This document shows positions 1 to 14,100 of a stretch of 64,000 bases of DNA, one piece after another. The stretch's first letter is position 1. Each line of letters opens with the position of its first letter. This DNA is from Tiliqua scincoides. Lineage: Eukaryota > Chordata > Lepidosauria > Squamata > Scincidae. Below the pieces are notes generated by a model. It worked only from the letters and a program-made list of their open reading frames with translations, searched no databases and was not told the DNA's origin. A program made the translations under genes and the position numbers. The stretch covers positions 115,585,307 to 115,649,306 of the forward strand of contig NC_089822.1 of the NCBI RefSeq assembly GCF_035046505.1, written 5' to 3'.

Positions 1-644
1 GCGGTCAAGGCAAGTGGGAAGGTGAAAATGGTGACAAATTCCGGCGGAGACTGCTGAGCTGGATAGAGCTCAGTTTTCACATGATCTGCTCTGTGCAAGG
101 ACAGAGCCAAAACTGGGAATTGGGAAGCCCTCCCGCTGGGAGTAGACCAAATCCAGTTCGGCCCTGTCTCCTGCAGTGGGAGGGACTACCCATCAGTGAT
201 GAATGCTCCCCTCCCTCTTACAGAGAAATTTAGATTTAGGACTCTGCACTTGCTATATAACTTTCAATGTATGTTTTTATTATATGTTTGTTGGATGTTT
301 TAGGGTGTGTAATTGTTTTATTGTATGTTTAAGATTTTGTGGATTTGTGCTTGTTAATTTTAGTTATTAATTTAAATTATTTCTACTCTGCCATTCCTCC
401 GCTGAAAGCAGGTGCCCAGGACAGCTTACAATTTATAGAGTTAAAAATAAAAATACAAAACTATAATAGAAAAAAGGAATACATTGGGGGGAACACGAAT
501 TTAAGGAGGGCAAAAATATTCAAGGAACTGCTATAGAGGCACACACACAAAATTCTTCATTCTGTATCCACATATCTGCCCCACCTCAATAGTTTAGTTA
601 TGAAACCAGTCTCACTCACCCTCACAAAAAAGCCTTAATAGGAA

Positions 645-745
645 GCAATTTATTCCCATTTTACAGATGAAAACCAAGGTTAAAGACACTTCCCAGGGCA
701 TTCCACTGGGCAGATTTCAACTCAGCTCAGAGTTCAACAGTTTCT
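645..745 (+). repeat. MIR-like SINE relic
   Basis: The stretch CCCATTTTACAGATGAAAAC, followed by a ...GGTTAA...ACTT...CCAGGGC pattern, resembles the 3' part of the MIR core. Old and diverged. Confidence 0.4.
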
Positions 746-1460
746 TCCCAAATACTCTTCTAGAGTATTTGACTTGCTAGCACCTCTGAGATCTGATTAA
801 ATCATCTGAAATGGTTTCGTTGAAAAGAACATGGTGCTTACTTGGAGATGTGACAACAGTGAAGTAGCTCTCAGGGAAATGAGCAATCCAGTGTGGAACT
901 AGCAGGCAGATGGATTTGAGTCTGGTTTCAAAATTTCTACGCAGCCATAAAATCATCAATCTGATCCAGTCACTATCAGCCTAACCTAGCTCACAGGGGT
1001 GATGGATGGATAAAACAGATTCATATATGCCTGTTTAAGGTTCTTTGAAGAAGGCCAGGGTACAAATATTTATTCTGGCAAGGCAATACAGAGAAGATCA
1101 GAGAGGAATATGGGAAAAATACTGGATTTTACTTCTACATATTGGTATACCATAAGTACCAGCAAGATATGTATACAGTATATATTGTTTGAATGTCTGA
1201 ATCTAGCAACATCACATCAAAGTTGTGATGGAAAGCTGCTCTGTTCAGCTTTGAAGTCACTATAGGAAAAGTTTTATTTAAGGCCTGTTAGTATGTTACA
1301 TTTTCCACTCACAAGACTCCTCTCAAAATTGATTTCTTTGGTTGGATACATACAAAATTATAGCAACATTCTAATCCCCCCCCCCACACACACACAATTT
1401 CTGAAAATTCTGCTGATCATAACAAGTCATCCCACTATAGGGGAGAGGGTTGGAAATCAA

Positions 1461-1550
1461 CAGCCCAATCCTATGCATGTCTACTCAGAAGTAAGTTCCA
1501 TTAGAGTCAATGGGGTTTACTCCCAGGAATACGTGGCTAGGACTGGCCTG
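1461..1550 (+). repeat. ~90-bp hairpin repeat, copy 1
   Basis: Begins CAGCCCAATCCTATGCATG and contains CTCAGAAGTAAGT, then GGTTTACTCCCAGG. The halves are imperfect inverted repeats of each other. Same family at 37144-37233, 42740-42825, 43042-43131 and 43261-43353. Confidence 0.8.
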
Positions 1551-1893
1551 TAAATCCTCTCCTGCTAAAAATGATGCAACACCAGATTGATTAATCTGGG
1601 CCAATTAGATCACAGGGAAATGACTAGAAAGGGTGTTTTTAGCCAGACAGAAGTAGAAACTGTTAGCCTTTTTCAAAGAACAAGATTCTGCGAGACATGT
1701 ACAAGCATATAAATTTTAAAAACTAACAGATGTGCTTAGATAGTAGGAACTATATGGAACTGAAGAAGTTCTTCTGGGAAACTACAAATCACAGGGCTGC
1801 ACATGGATGTCAGGCAAGACAGATGAAAGTCACAGAAGAGAGATAAGTTTCCCCCCCAGTGACTGAAATGCAGTAGGGACAAAGAAGTTACTT

Positions 1894-1899
1894 TTTATT
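1894..1899 (-). terminator. HAUS7 poly(A) signal
   Basis: AATAAA on the minus strand, about 150 bp past the HAUS7 stop. It is the first canonical hexamer downstream, so the 3' UTR is probably only about 170 nt. Confidence 0.65.
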
Positions 1900-2046
1900 T
1901 TTAACTCTTTATAAAAACTTAACAGAAAAATATATACAAGCTTTTGGGAATAAAAAAAGGCAATGTTTTCCAGACCCTTATCTGGATCCAGTGTCTTCTG
2001 ATCCTTCCACACCAAGATGGAGTCTTTCATCCCTTCCCAAAATCAC

Positions 2047-2144
2047 TTACAATTGCTGCCCATTAGAACTCAGGGTCACTGGCAGCCCCTGGAGTGTGCC
2101 ATGGATGGTCCCGTATTTCTGCCGCAGCTCTTCAAGCTTTGAAG
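2047..2144 (-). CDS. HAUS7: HAUS7 terminal coding exon 10
   Basis: Starts SSKLEELRQKYG, aligning with the C-terminal ATKMNELMEK of human HAUS7, and continues about 22 residues to NGQQL and TAA. The acceptor is TTTCAG after a pyrimidine tract. Length 98 nt including the stop. Confidence 0.88.
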
Positions 2145-5100
2145 CTGAAAAAGTAATATGTTGTCTGCAGCGGCCATGGTTAGTTAACTCATTTTTGCCT
2201 GGCCCCCGGGTATACACTTTTAGTCCCTGTTGTGTATATGCAACATTGGGCAGAAATGGCTTAAAGGTACTAAGGCTCTCAGTACCTCTGCGCCAGACTC
2301 AAATAAGGCAAACCACCTACACTGTTTTGGGGCACAAGGGGACACAGGAAGCAGCTGCTTCAACTCTCATGAGTGCCATTACCCAGTGTAGCACCCAATC
2401 TGTCCCTTAATTGCATCCCCCCCACCTCTGAAGACAGATTTTAATCACACCTCCCCAAATTCCCATCCTCTGAAAAGCTGGGATCTTCCACAAGATTAGG
2501 CCAAATCAGAAAAAGCAAGAGCTAATGTACATCCCAGTCATGTCAGCTCCCGAGTCATCGCGATCTCTTATTCAGATAAAGGAATTAGATCAATTAGAGC
2601 AGAGGGAGGAAGAGCCAACAAACATTCCAGTTGTGGGAGAAAGGAACACCAGAGACAAGTGTCCACTGCAGATGATGCCAGAGGGACATTCATGGTAGCA
2701 GCCCTCGAGTCTGATACTTACACAATGTGGCTTGAGTGCTGCCACTCCAAGCTATCTTCTCTTCATGTCGCCTTTCCACAATCTTCATGACACACTCAGA
2801 AGTTTCTGTAACCTGGGCCAAGCCTTGCAGCTCCTTGGTTGGTTCAAAAATACATGGAAGTCAAAATTATCCTACTAACCTAGTGTGCTCATTCTGCTTC
2901 ACTCTGGTATTTGGGGGGGGGGTGGAATTAGGGGGGAAAGATTTGTTCCAGGAAAGATAATCTCATATCAAACAAATTCCAGTGGGTTAGCCATGTGCGC
3001 TGGTATTTGTTGCAAGACAAACAGACTTACTATGGCATAATATTTTGCGTACTAGAGTCCACTTCAGAGGCAAGAAGCATTATTCTCAGTTGGCAGACTA
3101 TCGTAGATACTCACCTACAGGGTGAGAAATTTCTGCCAATAAATCAAGCTTAGATAAATAATCACCTCTATCTCCGAGGTCACTCAGGGGACAGGGCTTT
3201 TCAAGCAACTCCAGAGAAGTTGCTCTCCAAGGGGCAGGCAACAGAGACACAATGATGAGATGATTAGAAGGTTGTGAATCTCCAAGGAAACCCCTGCTAA
3301 GCTCCAGCCAAAGTTAACCTTTACACTGCTCCTGAGACTTTCATTGAATTCAAGCAAGCCTCGTTCTCTTTAGCAGAGCTGCCGCAGTCTTGTTCCATTT
3401 TGCAAATGCTTGAATTTTACAGAGGTCTGTTTTTTGGAACACCAGGATGTAATCCTCGTTTCCATTTAAAACAAAGTCCCAGGCTACAATTCAGTGCACC
3501 ATTACTTAAGAATCATACCCATGGAAAGCAATGCGTCTACTTCTGAGTAAATAGGGTTGCAACTATGTGACCTGCCCACAGTCATTCTCTGTTGCTTGTC
3601 TCTCTGCTGTGAATTGAATTGTACACTCCCAGTTACGTATTATAATTTGTATGTTGCATGTACAGCCTCCAGCTTAACATACCAGGCACCTTAAAGAAAG
3701 ATTCGATTAATGGTTCTCCTGCAGTCATTCCCAACCTTTTTTCACTTGCATACCCTGTGGCAGCCGATTTCCATAAATTGTACCCCTCATACTAGCTAAA
3801 TGTTTGCCATTAATAACATAAGTCTTCATTTCCTCTATATGAAAACCCATACTTCATGTATTCATCACAGTATTTTCTCTTTTTATCAGTTTGAAGAACT
3901 TTTCAGTGTTTTGCACCAGAAGTGACCTGAGAAATTCTTGGTGAATGATCACTTTCCATATTTTTACTGTGCTGGTTTTCAATCACTGATTCATACATGA
4001 ATTGATGCAATTAGCTCTTGGTGAGGCTTTCACAGGCACCTAGCTACCTCCCTTCTTGCCTTACTGACTCTGCAAGGCATTCTGGAGCACTACTTGCCAT
4101 TTTCTGCCATTATTCAATTCTTTTTCAAGTACCCGTAAAGGTCCTGTTGGGTGCCCCTCAGGTTGGGAACCATTGTTTTACTGGTATGTTGTTTACTGTG
4201 CACTTACTCAGATAGTGTTTACAAAAAGGTTGTGAAGACCAGAATTTTAAAAGTTAAGGAATAAAAAGGTATCTTATGATCTTTTACTATATTTTTTAAT
4301 AAATTGGAGACTGTACAGTTCTTAGGTAACAATTTACTGGTAGGTTATTTTTCAGGATCTGGCTTCAAGTAAAATCAGACAAAACTATAGTCAGACATCC
4401 CTTTAACTTATTCAAGGGTCATAAAACATTCCATGATTTTTGGCTCGAAACCTGCTCTCGACTTATCTGTAAGATCGACTTATAGGTGGGTGTCTACGGT
4501 AATGCATATGCCGCATGGGTACAAAAGGAAAGAGTTGGGCCAAAAGGCTACAACATGTCAAAGGAATCATTAGATCTGTAGAGTTCACATGTATGTACAG
4601 CAGGGGTGCTCACACTTTTTTGGCTCGAGAGCTACTTTGAAACCCAGCAAGGCCTGGAGATCTACAGCCCCCCTCCAGCTGTGCCACCACCTCTGAGCAT
4701 GTGCAAAGTGTTTTTTCCCCTCGCCAGACTGGGTGCCCCGCCCCCTCCAGCTACGCCACCGGCTGGAGGTGCTCCTGAGCACGTGCAGAGCGCCTTCCCT
4801 GCACAGGCTCGCCCCCTCTGCAGGGACGCCCTGCCTAGCCCATGCCGGGAGCCCCCCGCCTGCAGGAGGACCGGCAGAGGAGCAGGTGGCCGGGCTTGCC
4901 CTGGCAGCACCCTCCCCACAGGGTGCTGAGGGAGGGGGGAGGGACTGCCTGGTCCAGCAGCAGGTGCAGCAGCAGCAGTCACGCCTCCCAGAGCAGGCAG
5001 GCGGGCGAGCAGCCTGGACCACCTGCTGCCCTCCCGCAGCCCCCCGCGCTCCGCCTGCAGGGACCCCGCCGCCCGCTCACCTTCCAGCCCAGGGCTCTAC

Positions 5101-8100
5101 CCTGGGGTGGGCTGGAGAGAAGCCACCGGCTGTGCTTTGAGCACGTGCAGAGCGCCTTCCCTGCACAGGCTCGCCCCCTCCGCAGGGACGCCCTGCCTGG
5201 CCCGTGCCGGGAGCCCCCCGCCTGCAGGAGGACCAGCAGAGGAGCAGGTGGCCGGGTTTGCCCTGGCAGCCCCCTCCCCACAGGCTGTGGAGGGAGGGGG
5301 GAGGGACCGCCTGGTCCAGCAGCAGGTGCAGGTGCAGCAGCAGCAGCAGTCACGCCTCCCAGAGCGGGCGGGCGGGCAAGCAGCCTGGACCACCTGCTGC
5401 CCTCCCGCAGCCCCCCACGCTCTGCCTGCAGGGACCCCGCCGCCCTTCACCTTCCAGCCCAGGGCTGCGCCCAGGCCACCCTCTACCCTAGGGGTGGGCT
5501 GGAGAGAGGGGTGCTTCCTCTCACAAAAGCTGCACGGCGGGGAGGCGAGGTGACGCGAGGCTCTCTTCTCCCTCCCCCCCACCCACCCTTGTCCGGCGGC
5601 CTGCGCTGCCGCAGCTCCAGCCTCTCCTGTCCAGCCCGGGCGCTGAGGGGGAGGGGGTGCGAGTGGAGCGACAAACGGCGACTGCGCTCGCTCTCACTTC
5701 GTTTTTCCGCCCGCCCCGACGCCCGGTGAGAGTCACAGAGCGCGCGCACACCCTCGTCGCACTCTAGGCTGCCCCTGTGCAGGCTCTCAGAACCCAGAAG
5801 GCAGCTCTTTGGCGCCACCTGCTGGCCAAGCCGCGGAACTGCAGGAACAGCTGGAGCAGCTCTGCGATCGACTCATTTTGCCCTCGCGATCGACCTGTCG
5901 ATCGCGATCGACCTATTGAGCACCCCTGATGCACAGCATGGTCACAAAAACTCAGTGCATACTTAAATCCGAAATCCAGACAATCTCTTGCCACAGGGAC
6001 TGTGTGGCCATCATTTATACTTCATGCATCTGATGAAGTGGGCTCTAGTCCACAAAAGTTTATGCCACAATAAGCCTGTTTGTCTTTATATTGTTACTAG
6101 AATGTCATGCTTAAACAAGATGGTCTTGGATGTAAAACTAGGAGGTAGTAAAAATTACATATCCACTCTGGCTTACAGATTTAGATACACACATTTTGCA
6201 GGATCTAGTTTTACGACCTGGATCTAATGGTAAACCTGGATTTGGGATGTTGAAGGGAACATTTCAACATTCTATCGGCAGTGAACTTTGTCTCTCTGGA
6301 GGAGCACACATGAAAGCCCTGATCTGCAGCATTACAGCTCAGACCCAGCTTTACAGGAGGCCTAGAAAAAGGGTGGAACCAGCTGGGGAAGCCAACTATA
6401 TGGCTGCAAGGAAGTCACTTATGGCATCTTCTATCCCTATTTTCATACTCTTCACTCTCCCAGCTTTCCTTTCCCCAAACTTGGAGCCAACTGCAAGATT
6501 AAGAGCATGCCTAATTAACTATATTAAACTACCACCACCCACCTGGGACTTCTACTCCTTCCCTCCCCTCCTACCCACACCCCAAGTCTCACCTGCATGC
6601 ACAGTACCAGGCTGTGATGCACCGACTGGAAGAGAGGACCACAAGGGCTCAGCCTAGGAGCAGGGTGCCCACAATATTTCTGCAGTTCATTCTCATACAC
6701 CTGCCCAAAGGTCATAAGCAGTTGGTTGAAGTCAGAGACCACCAGTTTGAGGGTCTGCAGGACTGTGGCGCTGTTGGGTAATGAATCTGCACCAGCTGGG
6801 TCCCCATGCAGGAAGGAACACTGAAAGACACAATTTCGATGATGAAGGGAATCATAGAATCATAGAGTTGAAAGGGGCCTAAAAGGTCATCTAGTCCAAC
6901 CCCCTGCTTTAGGTAGGAAATCCTCTTAGAACATTTCCAACAGGTGCTTGTCGAGCCTCTGCACTACCTCTCTCAGCAAGTTACTGTAAAATCAAGTCAA
7001 GAAGTTCTGGTAGCTTGCCACACAGTACAGCTATGCAGAATCATGGATCCTCTATTCTAGTCCCAACAGCTCCAGATGCACACGTGATAGCTATTATACA
7101 GTATGTGCACTTAAGGTCTTTCTATGCCACTGCCTTCTCCTATTGCTAGACAATAAGCAGGCTCCAGTCTACTTATTACTTACAGTGTACTTCAAGTGTA
7201 CTTTCAGGCCTTTCGTATGATGTTCAGAGGAAATTCCTTGTATTAAGGCAAGGTACCTACAGCAAACCTGATAAAACCTAAAACTTAGTTAAACATTTCT
7301 ATACTGAGACCCAGAGCCTTTCAATCTCAGAGGGTTTAAGACTGTATTCAGGATACAATACTAAGAACAATACTGGGTGAATTCCTAGGTTGGGTTTTTC
7401 CCCCCTTTTTGGAAGATTCAGAAGGACAGCTACATCATATACCTTCAGAACATGCCATTTTTAGAAGACTACAGAGGGCCTTGATTTGGCAAACATGGAG
7501 GAGAGTCCAGAGGTGGGGCTTGTGGATTCCACAAGAGCCTCCTTTCCTTCAAAATTCAAGCACTGAACTGTTTCACAAAAGAAGTTAGAAGTTCCATTAG
7601 AAAAGCAGAGAGAGGTGGGAATAGTCTACCTTCTATCAAGTCAGACAATTGGTCTATCTATCATCAGAAGAGTAGCTAGGTAATTTTGTTATGAGAAAAT
7701 CTTCCCCCCTCCCCCCATTTTATTGTATTTCTGGTTATGCTACATTTCACAAGCCTTCATATATGGATGCTAGCATGCAAGATTAACTATTCTCCCAGAA
7801 ACACTGGTCAACAGGCCTCATTTCCACTTTGGTCAAGCCCAGCCTCTTGGTTGCTTGTTTGTGTTCCCTCCCCTTCCCTCCACAATCACACATCCTGGAA
7901 GGAAAATGATAATCTCACTTTGTGCCTCTAGCATAGTGCAATTTGGTAATCTTGTCATGCTTGGTAATCTTGGTAATCTTAGCAATCTTTCCATTGTATC
8001 TACAGTTTGTGTTTGCTTTCCTGAATGCGATTCCACTAACTTCTGTATTTTGTACCGAAACCTTGAATTATACCTGTATTTTGCATTAACTTAGGTAAAC

Positions 8101-11100
8101 CTCATTTTAAGTTGCCAGACATCTCCTGACACCAGGGGGCTAATCTGCATTTTAGCTGACACTGCTAGCCCTGCTTAGCCATTGTAAAGTTCCCCCCTCC
8201 AGGATGCCAGTCATCAACCTTCTGATAACATTTGCATTATGAACTGATACCTACATCCTAAGCCCCATTCAAACCTCAAGTTAACACATTTATCCCCAAA
8301 CATTCTGCTTATATGTAAGCATCTTTCCAAAATCCTTAAAAACTAAGGGGGTTTGACTAGCAAGTGGTCACTCCTTGAGTGTCCAGACACAGGGTCACTC
8401 TCCAGAGTGTTCAAACACGCTGCTTACAGAAACTGCTGCTCACGGACTACCCAGACATGTAGCTATACTTTGTACTTCGAACTTTCACTTCTCTCACCCT
8501 TCCCCATTTTCCCTTCTCTCCCCATCTTCAGCTAGCAGCTGGGGTTGGCAGAGCAGGGATCCCTGAAATCCTTCCCAGGAGTTCTAGTAGAAAACCAGAA
8601 ATCCAAGAGAGGGGAGTGGGCCAGCAAGTAGAAAAAATCAGTTGGATCTGGCACTCACAGGGCCACAGGACCAGGGCGAAGAAATTAAGACTGAAGATGG
8701 GAAGGAGATTAGCAGCCCAATACTGAGCTGCCTGATGCGCGATGCTGCTTCAGTGCCAAAAATGCTACTGCGGCATCCAACATGTGCCAGGCAGCTTGTG
8801 GCAACTCCTTGGGATATCATCCCCTTCCCCCAGGTAAGGGAAGTAGCTCCGCAATGGGGTTACTCAACTCTGCAGTGGCTCTTCAGCTGGCACAGAAAAA
8901 AGGAGCTCCACGTGGGGCCATGAGGCCTGACATGAGGCTCAGGATCTGGTGGAGCTGAGCTCCGCCCTGCTCCCTCCCCTCTACCCCGCCAAGCCCATGT
9001 CCTCACTCACTTGCCGCTTCCTGGCAGTCCAAGCGAACACAGGGTGGCAGAATGTAGGCCCAGCACCAGAGCCAGCCGAGCACAGGCTCACACTGGGCCT
9101 GCAGTAAGGCTCGCATGCCTGCAGGAAGCGCACCGGGCTGTGGATCAGGCCCTAAGACCTCAAAAAGAATAGACTGTGCAGGAGATAAAAGGTCTGTCCA
9201 AAGGGATGAACAGAAGGAGAAAGAAGGTTGAGGTAAAGCCACTTGAGAAGGGAAACTGGATAAAAGAATTTGCTAGCCCTATCTTAATGCCCACTTGTCA
9301 ATATGCACACCCACCACTCGGGTAGATTCTCACTAAAGAACAGTAAATCATAGAATCACAGAGCTGAGAGAGGCCATTCACTCTCTCAGGATCAACTCCA
9401 CCTGCTCACCTTACATCCTATGTTGAACCAAAACAGCCCAGCAGATAGGGTGCTACAGATAAAGAATTGTCACACCTCATAATTGTGATAAAATAAGTTC
9501 CAAAAGGCTCAAGCAAATAAATGGAGTTAAGGAACAGCAACATCTTCCTTACCTACTTAGGACACACACTGTAAAGTACCCACTGTCACCTGATAAAGTG
9601 GTCTGCAAAGAGCTCACCTCCACCCTTAGATCCTGCAGAGTTGCTACCATTTCCTCGAGCTCCTTCGATAGTTCCAGCAGTATTTTCTCATGGGATGTTG
9701 TTGACAGCTGGGACCTTTATAGACATTAGGAAGGAGGTTAGACATCAGGATGCTTGGATTCCACCAGACTTGGAAAGGGGAATAGAGGTATAGGAGGCCA
9801 TGAAATTTGGAGTTTCCACCCCCCAGTTCAGATTCCCATTGATCAAGTTCTCCCTTCTGTTTAATTTCTGGCTTGGGCTGAGACCCAGATAGCTCTTGCT
9901 CTATTCTGGTTCTAGAAAGAATTTGGTCCAAGGACTCTTTGGGCTCTGTCTTTTCCACAGGAAGTAGGGTGGGGATGAGGGAACAGGGAAGCTGACCTTT
10001 TCTGGACTGCTTCTTCACTCAATAGGAGGGGCTTGATGTCTGAGCTCCACAGATGACACTCTGGGTTCAACACTGCTTGCAGGTTAGAGCTGGAGAAAAT
10101 CTGTTTGAGAAATTCTCCATTCTTCTTAGCTATCTGCTGAAAAGATTCTTCTGCGCTGGAACAGAAAGGACGTTGAAGAAACCACAGGGACAGGCTGCAA
10201 GACCCAACAGTTAAAACAGCAGACTCACAGCCCAAACCTGGGGTGAATGGGGCTGCAGCCACGTCAACAATGGCTGCTGCTGCATCCTGCGCACTCTGGG
10301 CAGCAGCCAGCGGCTCCTTGGGAGAAGGGGACTTTTGTCCCCTTCCCCTGGGTAAAGCGTGTAGCCCCCACGATGGGGTTACTCAATTCACTGCCAACCA
10401 AAAGGTCGGTGGTTAATCAAGAGTCTCCATGTAGGGTGGAGAACCCAACACAGAGGCTCTACATCCAGTCCCACCTCCTTCCTGTCCTGCTCCCTCCCCC
10501 CAGAATGCCTCCTCCCCCCCCCCGGAACGGTGGTCTGCATGACCGCTGAGTGGCGAAACTTCGGTGGCCACCCAGCCGTAACCCAGCGCTGGCCAGTAGT
10601 GGGCTACCACCGGTGTTCGCCTGGTGCTAGGGCCTGCAAACATGCCTTATGCCGGTGAGTACTGTTCAAGATTGGGACCTCAGGCAACTTATCAGATATC
10701 CTACTGATCCTGCTCCCCGACCCAAAACTGAGTCCTCGGAAACTGATTCCTGAGCCCCTTTGGATGGCTGCTCTTTTTTTTTTTAAATGCTTGCAAAACC
10801 CTGAGAAGTGAGCATTTTCATGTTTTGTTTTTAAAAGTCAGCCATTAGAAAATGGGTTTCTAGTTGTGGAGTTCTAGAAAATGCAGTGCGTTAACCTAAG
10901 CCAAGTTTCAGAATCGGAGCGAGTAAGCACCAAACTCCAGGCCCACTGTCAACAACACCAGTTCAATCCTGCTGAACATGAGTGACAATAAAGCAAATAC
11001 ATAGCACAAAGATGCCAATCCAGTAGGCCAAGCAACATCAGCTTTTTGGCAGAAGACATGCCAATGCAGTTTGTGCTTGGATAAAACCCTTACCTGGAAA

Positions 11101-14100
11101 AACTGCTGGAATTGGCTACAGAGTCCAAAGGTGTGATGTTACCCTGAGGTGGAATCGCAGCCAGTAAATGTTCCAGGAAGCTAAGTTGCTTCTGGGCACA
11201 GGCTTTTCCCTGTGGGCATATCACAACAAAGTTATCCAATTAACCAGGGAGAAAGGAGAGAATAACATTTCCTGACTCAGTGATGTGGCACAACAAGCCC
11301 CAGTCATTTTCGGTGGTGGTTTCAGGAGCACTGTTTCCAAAAGACAGGAAGCAATGGTAGCCATCAAAATTGCACCCCCCCCAATGCCCCATTCTTAGTA
11401 CTGCATTCAATATAGGCACTATAAAAAGAGAATGTAAGACAAGCCCTGCTGCACTGGATCCGATTATGTCCGTGGCAGACACTGCTGCTCCGTCCCACAA
11501 GGGAAGGGAGCGTTGAGGGGGGTTCAGGATGGATATGCCAGATGCTGGGCGCCACTTCAACTACAAAAGGCAGGAGCGCAGAACACCAAAAGGTTTATTA
11601 AACAACTTCCCATGTTACAGCTCCTGGTAGTGGGTGCCTGAGTCATCCCTTCTCCTCAGGTCTTTGGCAGGGCACCAATGCCAAGGACCCACAAGCAAGG
11701 ACCCAGCAGAGCACTGCTTGTCATCCTTTAACACCCTCCCAGTCCCAATACAGCTCCAGGTCCAGATGGAGTTCCAGGGTTGGTCAGGCTGCTGCTAATG
11801 ATCAGCACTGGCGGGATGATCTCTTCCTCCGGGCCGCCCTCATCACCAACTGCAACTGGCCAACTACCAAGGCAAGCCCAAGACTCTCCCCTCCACTTCT
11901 ACTGCAGTGCCCATCTCATGGTCCCAGCTAGGGCCAGCCGTGAGGCAGGCCCTGGGCCAGCCGCTCACCTCCAGCAACGGCTCCAGGGCAAACCATTCCC
12001 TTGGGGGAGATGACCTGCAATTATTAGCCCAGCCCAGACAGGATGGAGTTGAGACACAACCAGTGTTCTCTCCAGCGGAACCGAAGGCATGGCTGGTTTG
12101 GCTTCTAGTTGTAGGCTGGTTCCCTCAGTTTACTAGGGCTGGCTTTTATGCCTCTGGCAACAGGGCAGACCCAGGTGAAGTCAACGTCCCAGAAGGCCAG
12201 GACCGAAAGTCTAGTCAGGAATCTGCCTGGGCTGCCCTCTCATCTTGGTACATGTCGCTGGCCCAGAGATCATGTTCCTCTCCCCAACAGATCCATCAAG
12301 CTCAGCAGTATTCCTCAGAGAAGCCCACAAGCAGGGCAACAGTCTTCCCCTGCTTTTTGTCCCTAGCAACTAATAGCCAAAAATACAGCCATGTGCAGAG
12401 AGTGGGGAAGGACGCAGACACTATTTCGAAGAAAAAAGTTTGGACATTTAAAGCTGCTAGAAAGCAAAACTAACAGTGTTAGCCAAACAGAGAAGATTAA
12501 GGGCACAATCCTGAGTGTGCCTTGGGCTGGCGCAAATCCATTGTGCCGGCCCATGAGGGTCACAAATGTGCCATAAAATGTGCCTCATCAAGAGTCGGCT
12601 GGGCTGGCACAGGGACGCATGCTGGCCCACAAAGGTTCAATCGAACCTCCACACTGACTCTGGCAGGAAGGGTTGCATCAGCCGACGCAAGGGTCTGGGG
12701 AGGGCGGGGAGAAGGCGAGAGGGAGGGCTGAGTGTGGTTCTGGGAGCGGGCAGGCAGGGAGGGAGCCGGAGGCAGGGCTAGGACCCAGCAGTTATGCCGG
12801 ATCCCAATCCCATTCCCCGAGCAGGCCAATACTCAGACTTATGCCACCTGCTGAGGTGGCAAAAGTCCAAAGAGACCAATTGGGGCTGCAGTGGCTTACC
12901 CAGGGGTAAGGGGAAGAGTTCCCCCTTACCTCCAGCTGAACCACTTTGGGCCCCTATCTTGCGCTGGATACAGCACAGGCAACCTGGCCTGCCCATTCCA
13001 GCGTAAGATAGGATTGCGCTGCATGGAGCATAACATATTTATATGTGCATATTTACTGTGAACAGATCGAGCCTCTGCAGAAGAATGAAATTAAAAGGAA
13101 GTAGCTTTAGATTAAATGTCAGGGATAAAAAAAAAACCCAGTGGATCACGCAGCAATAGAAAAAGGCTATTCTAGGAAAGTACTGAGTCTCATTTATCTC
13201 CCCAGTACCTACCTCGATGAGATCCAGGTCATTGGCTTGACAACGCATCAGCTCATACCCCAGGTTGGTCATTTCTGTCAGGACAGTAGAGGTCCAGTTA
13301 CCACAAATAGTTTAAGCTATACAGGCCGTGCCAGTCATGCTCACAAACTTATCCTTCTGAGGCTTCCATACCTGTTGAAAAATAACTTCCCTCCCTAGCA
13401 GCAAGATAACAGTACAGGAAAGTTCATCTGCAGCATCTGTCGACCACTGATCCATCTAGCCCACTATTGCCGTCTCGGGATTAGAATCAAGCCACTAACT
13501 CTCAAGACTTTCCTTCCCCAGCTCTGTCATTCAAGAGCCTGTTTACTGGAAATGTCTGGGAATGAACTTGCCTTGTGCTTGTAACACATTTACATCCCAC
13601 ATTTCTGCTTTCAAGCCACCGAGCCAACTTACAGACAGTGAAACATTTTAAAAATCCAAATAAACTTTCAACAAGCAGCTTAAAGGAGAGGGGAGGGGCC
13701 AGCCAGCAGCTGAACAGACGTGCCTTTCTCCTGCTCTTGAAAGGCACTCTATTTTTCCCCAAAAAACTTCGGATTCAAGGAGACCCAGGGATATTTGTCA
13801 GGAGAGACAAATTGCTCCATGTGATGGCAAGATTCCTGAGGAGATAAGCCCCACCAGGGGGGCTTTCCCAGGAGATTTTGTTGTCTGGCAGCAATGGTGA
13901 AGAATTCATGCTGAATCAAGCTGAAGGCCCCAGCAGGGAAAGATGTTGAAAGACTTAAGTAAGTGTTATTCCTTTTGTGTATGCCTGGTGTGGACTGAGT
14001 AATTGATTACCTGATCTGGTTCTTTTTTGCCCTGAGAAGAAGAGGAGAGGGGAGGCTTCCCCCGTCAACTGTTTATCGGTGTGAGGAGAAATCGTAGAAG

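Larger units (their letters stand above)
1..2046. other. Region downstream of HAUS7
   Basis: No coding exon recognised. Contains the tail of a dispersed SINE (about 397-480), a faint MIR-like stretch (about 645-745), one ~90-bp hairpin repeat (1461-1550), and the HAUS7 3' UTR from about 1875 to 2046. Confidence 0.5.

Noticed and set aside
4585-5818. Cluster of long overlapping GC-rich open frames as a gene
   Set aside because: Open in several frames on both strands, low-complexity products, and wholly inside a hAT element bounded by inverted repeats and a target duplication.
9003-9242. Minus-strand open frame between HAUS7 exons as an extra exon
   Set aside because: HAUS7 exons 7 and 8 join directly in phase and match the human protein without it. 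The frame lies inside a GC-rich dispersed element also seen at 28 kb and 57 kb.
11575-12370. Possible LTR fossil because of a TTTATTAAAC motif and GC-rich body
   Set aside because: No paired terminal repeats, primer site or coding segments seen; left unclassified.
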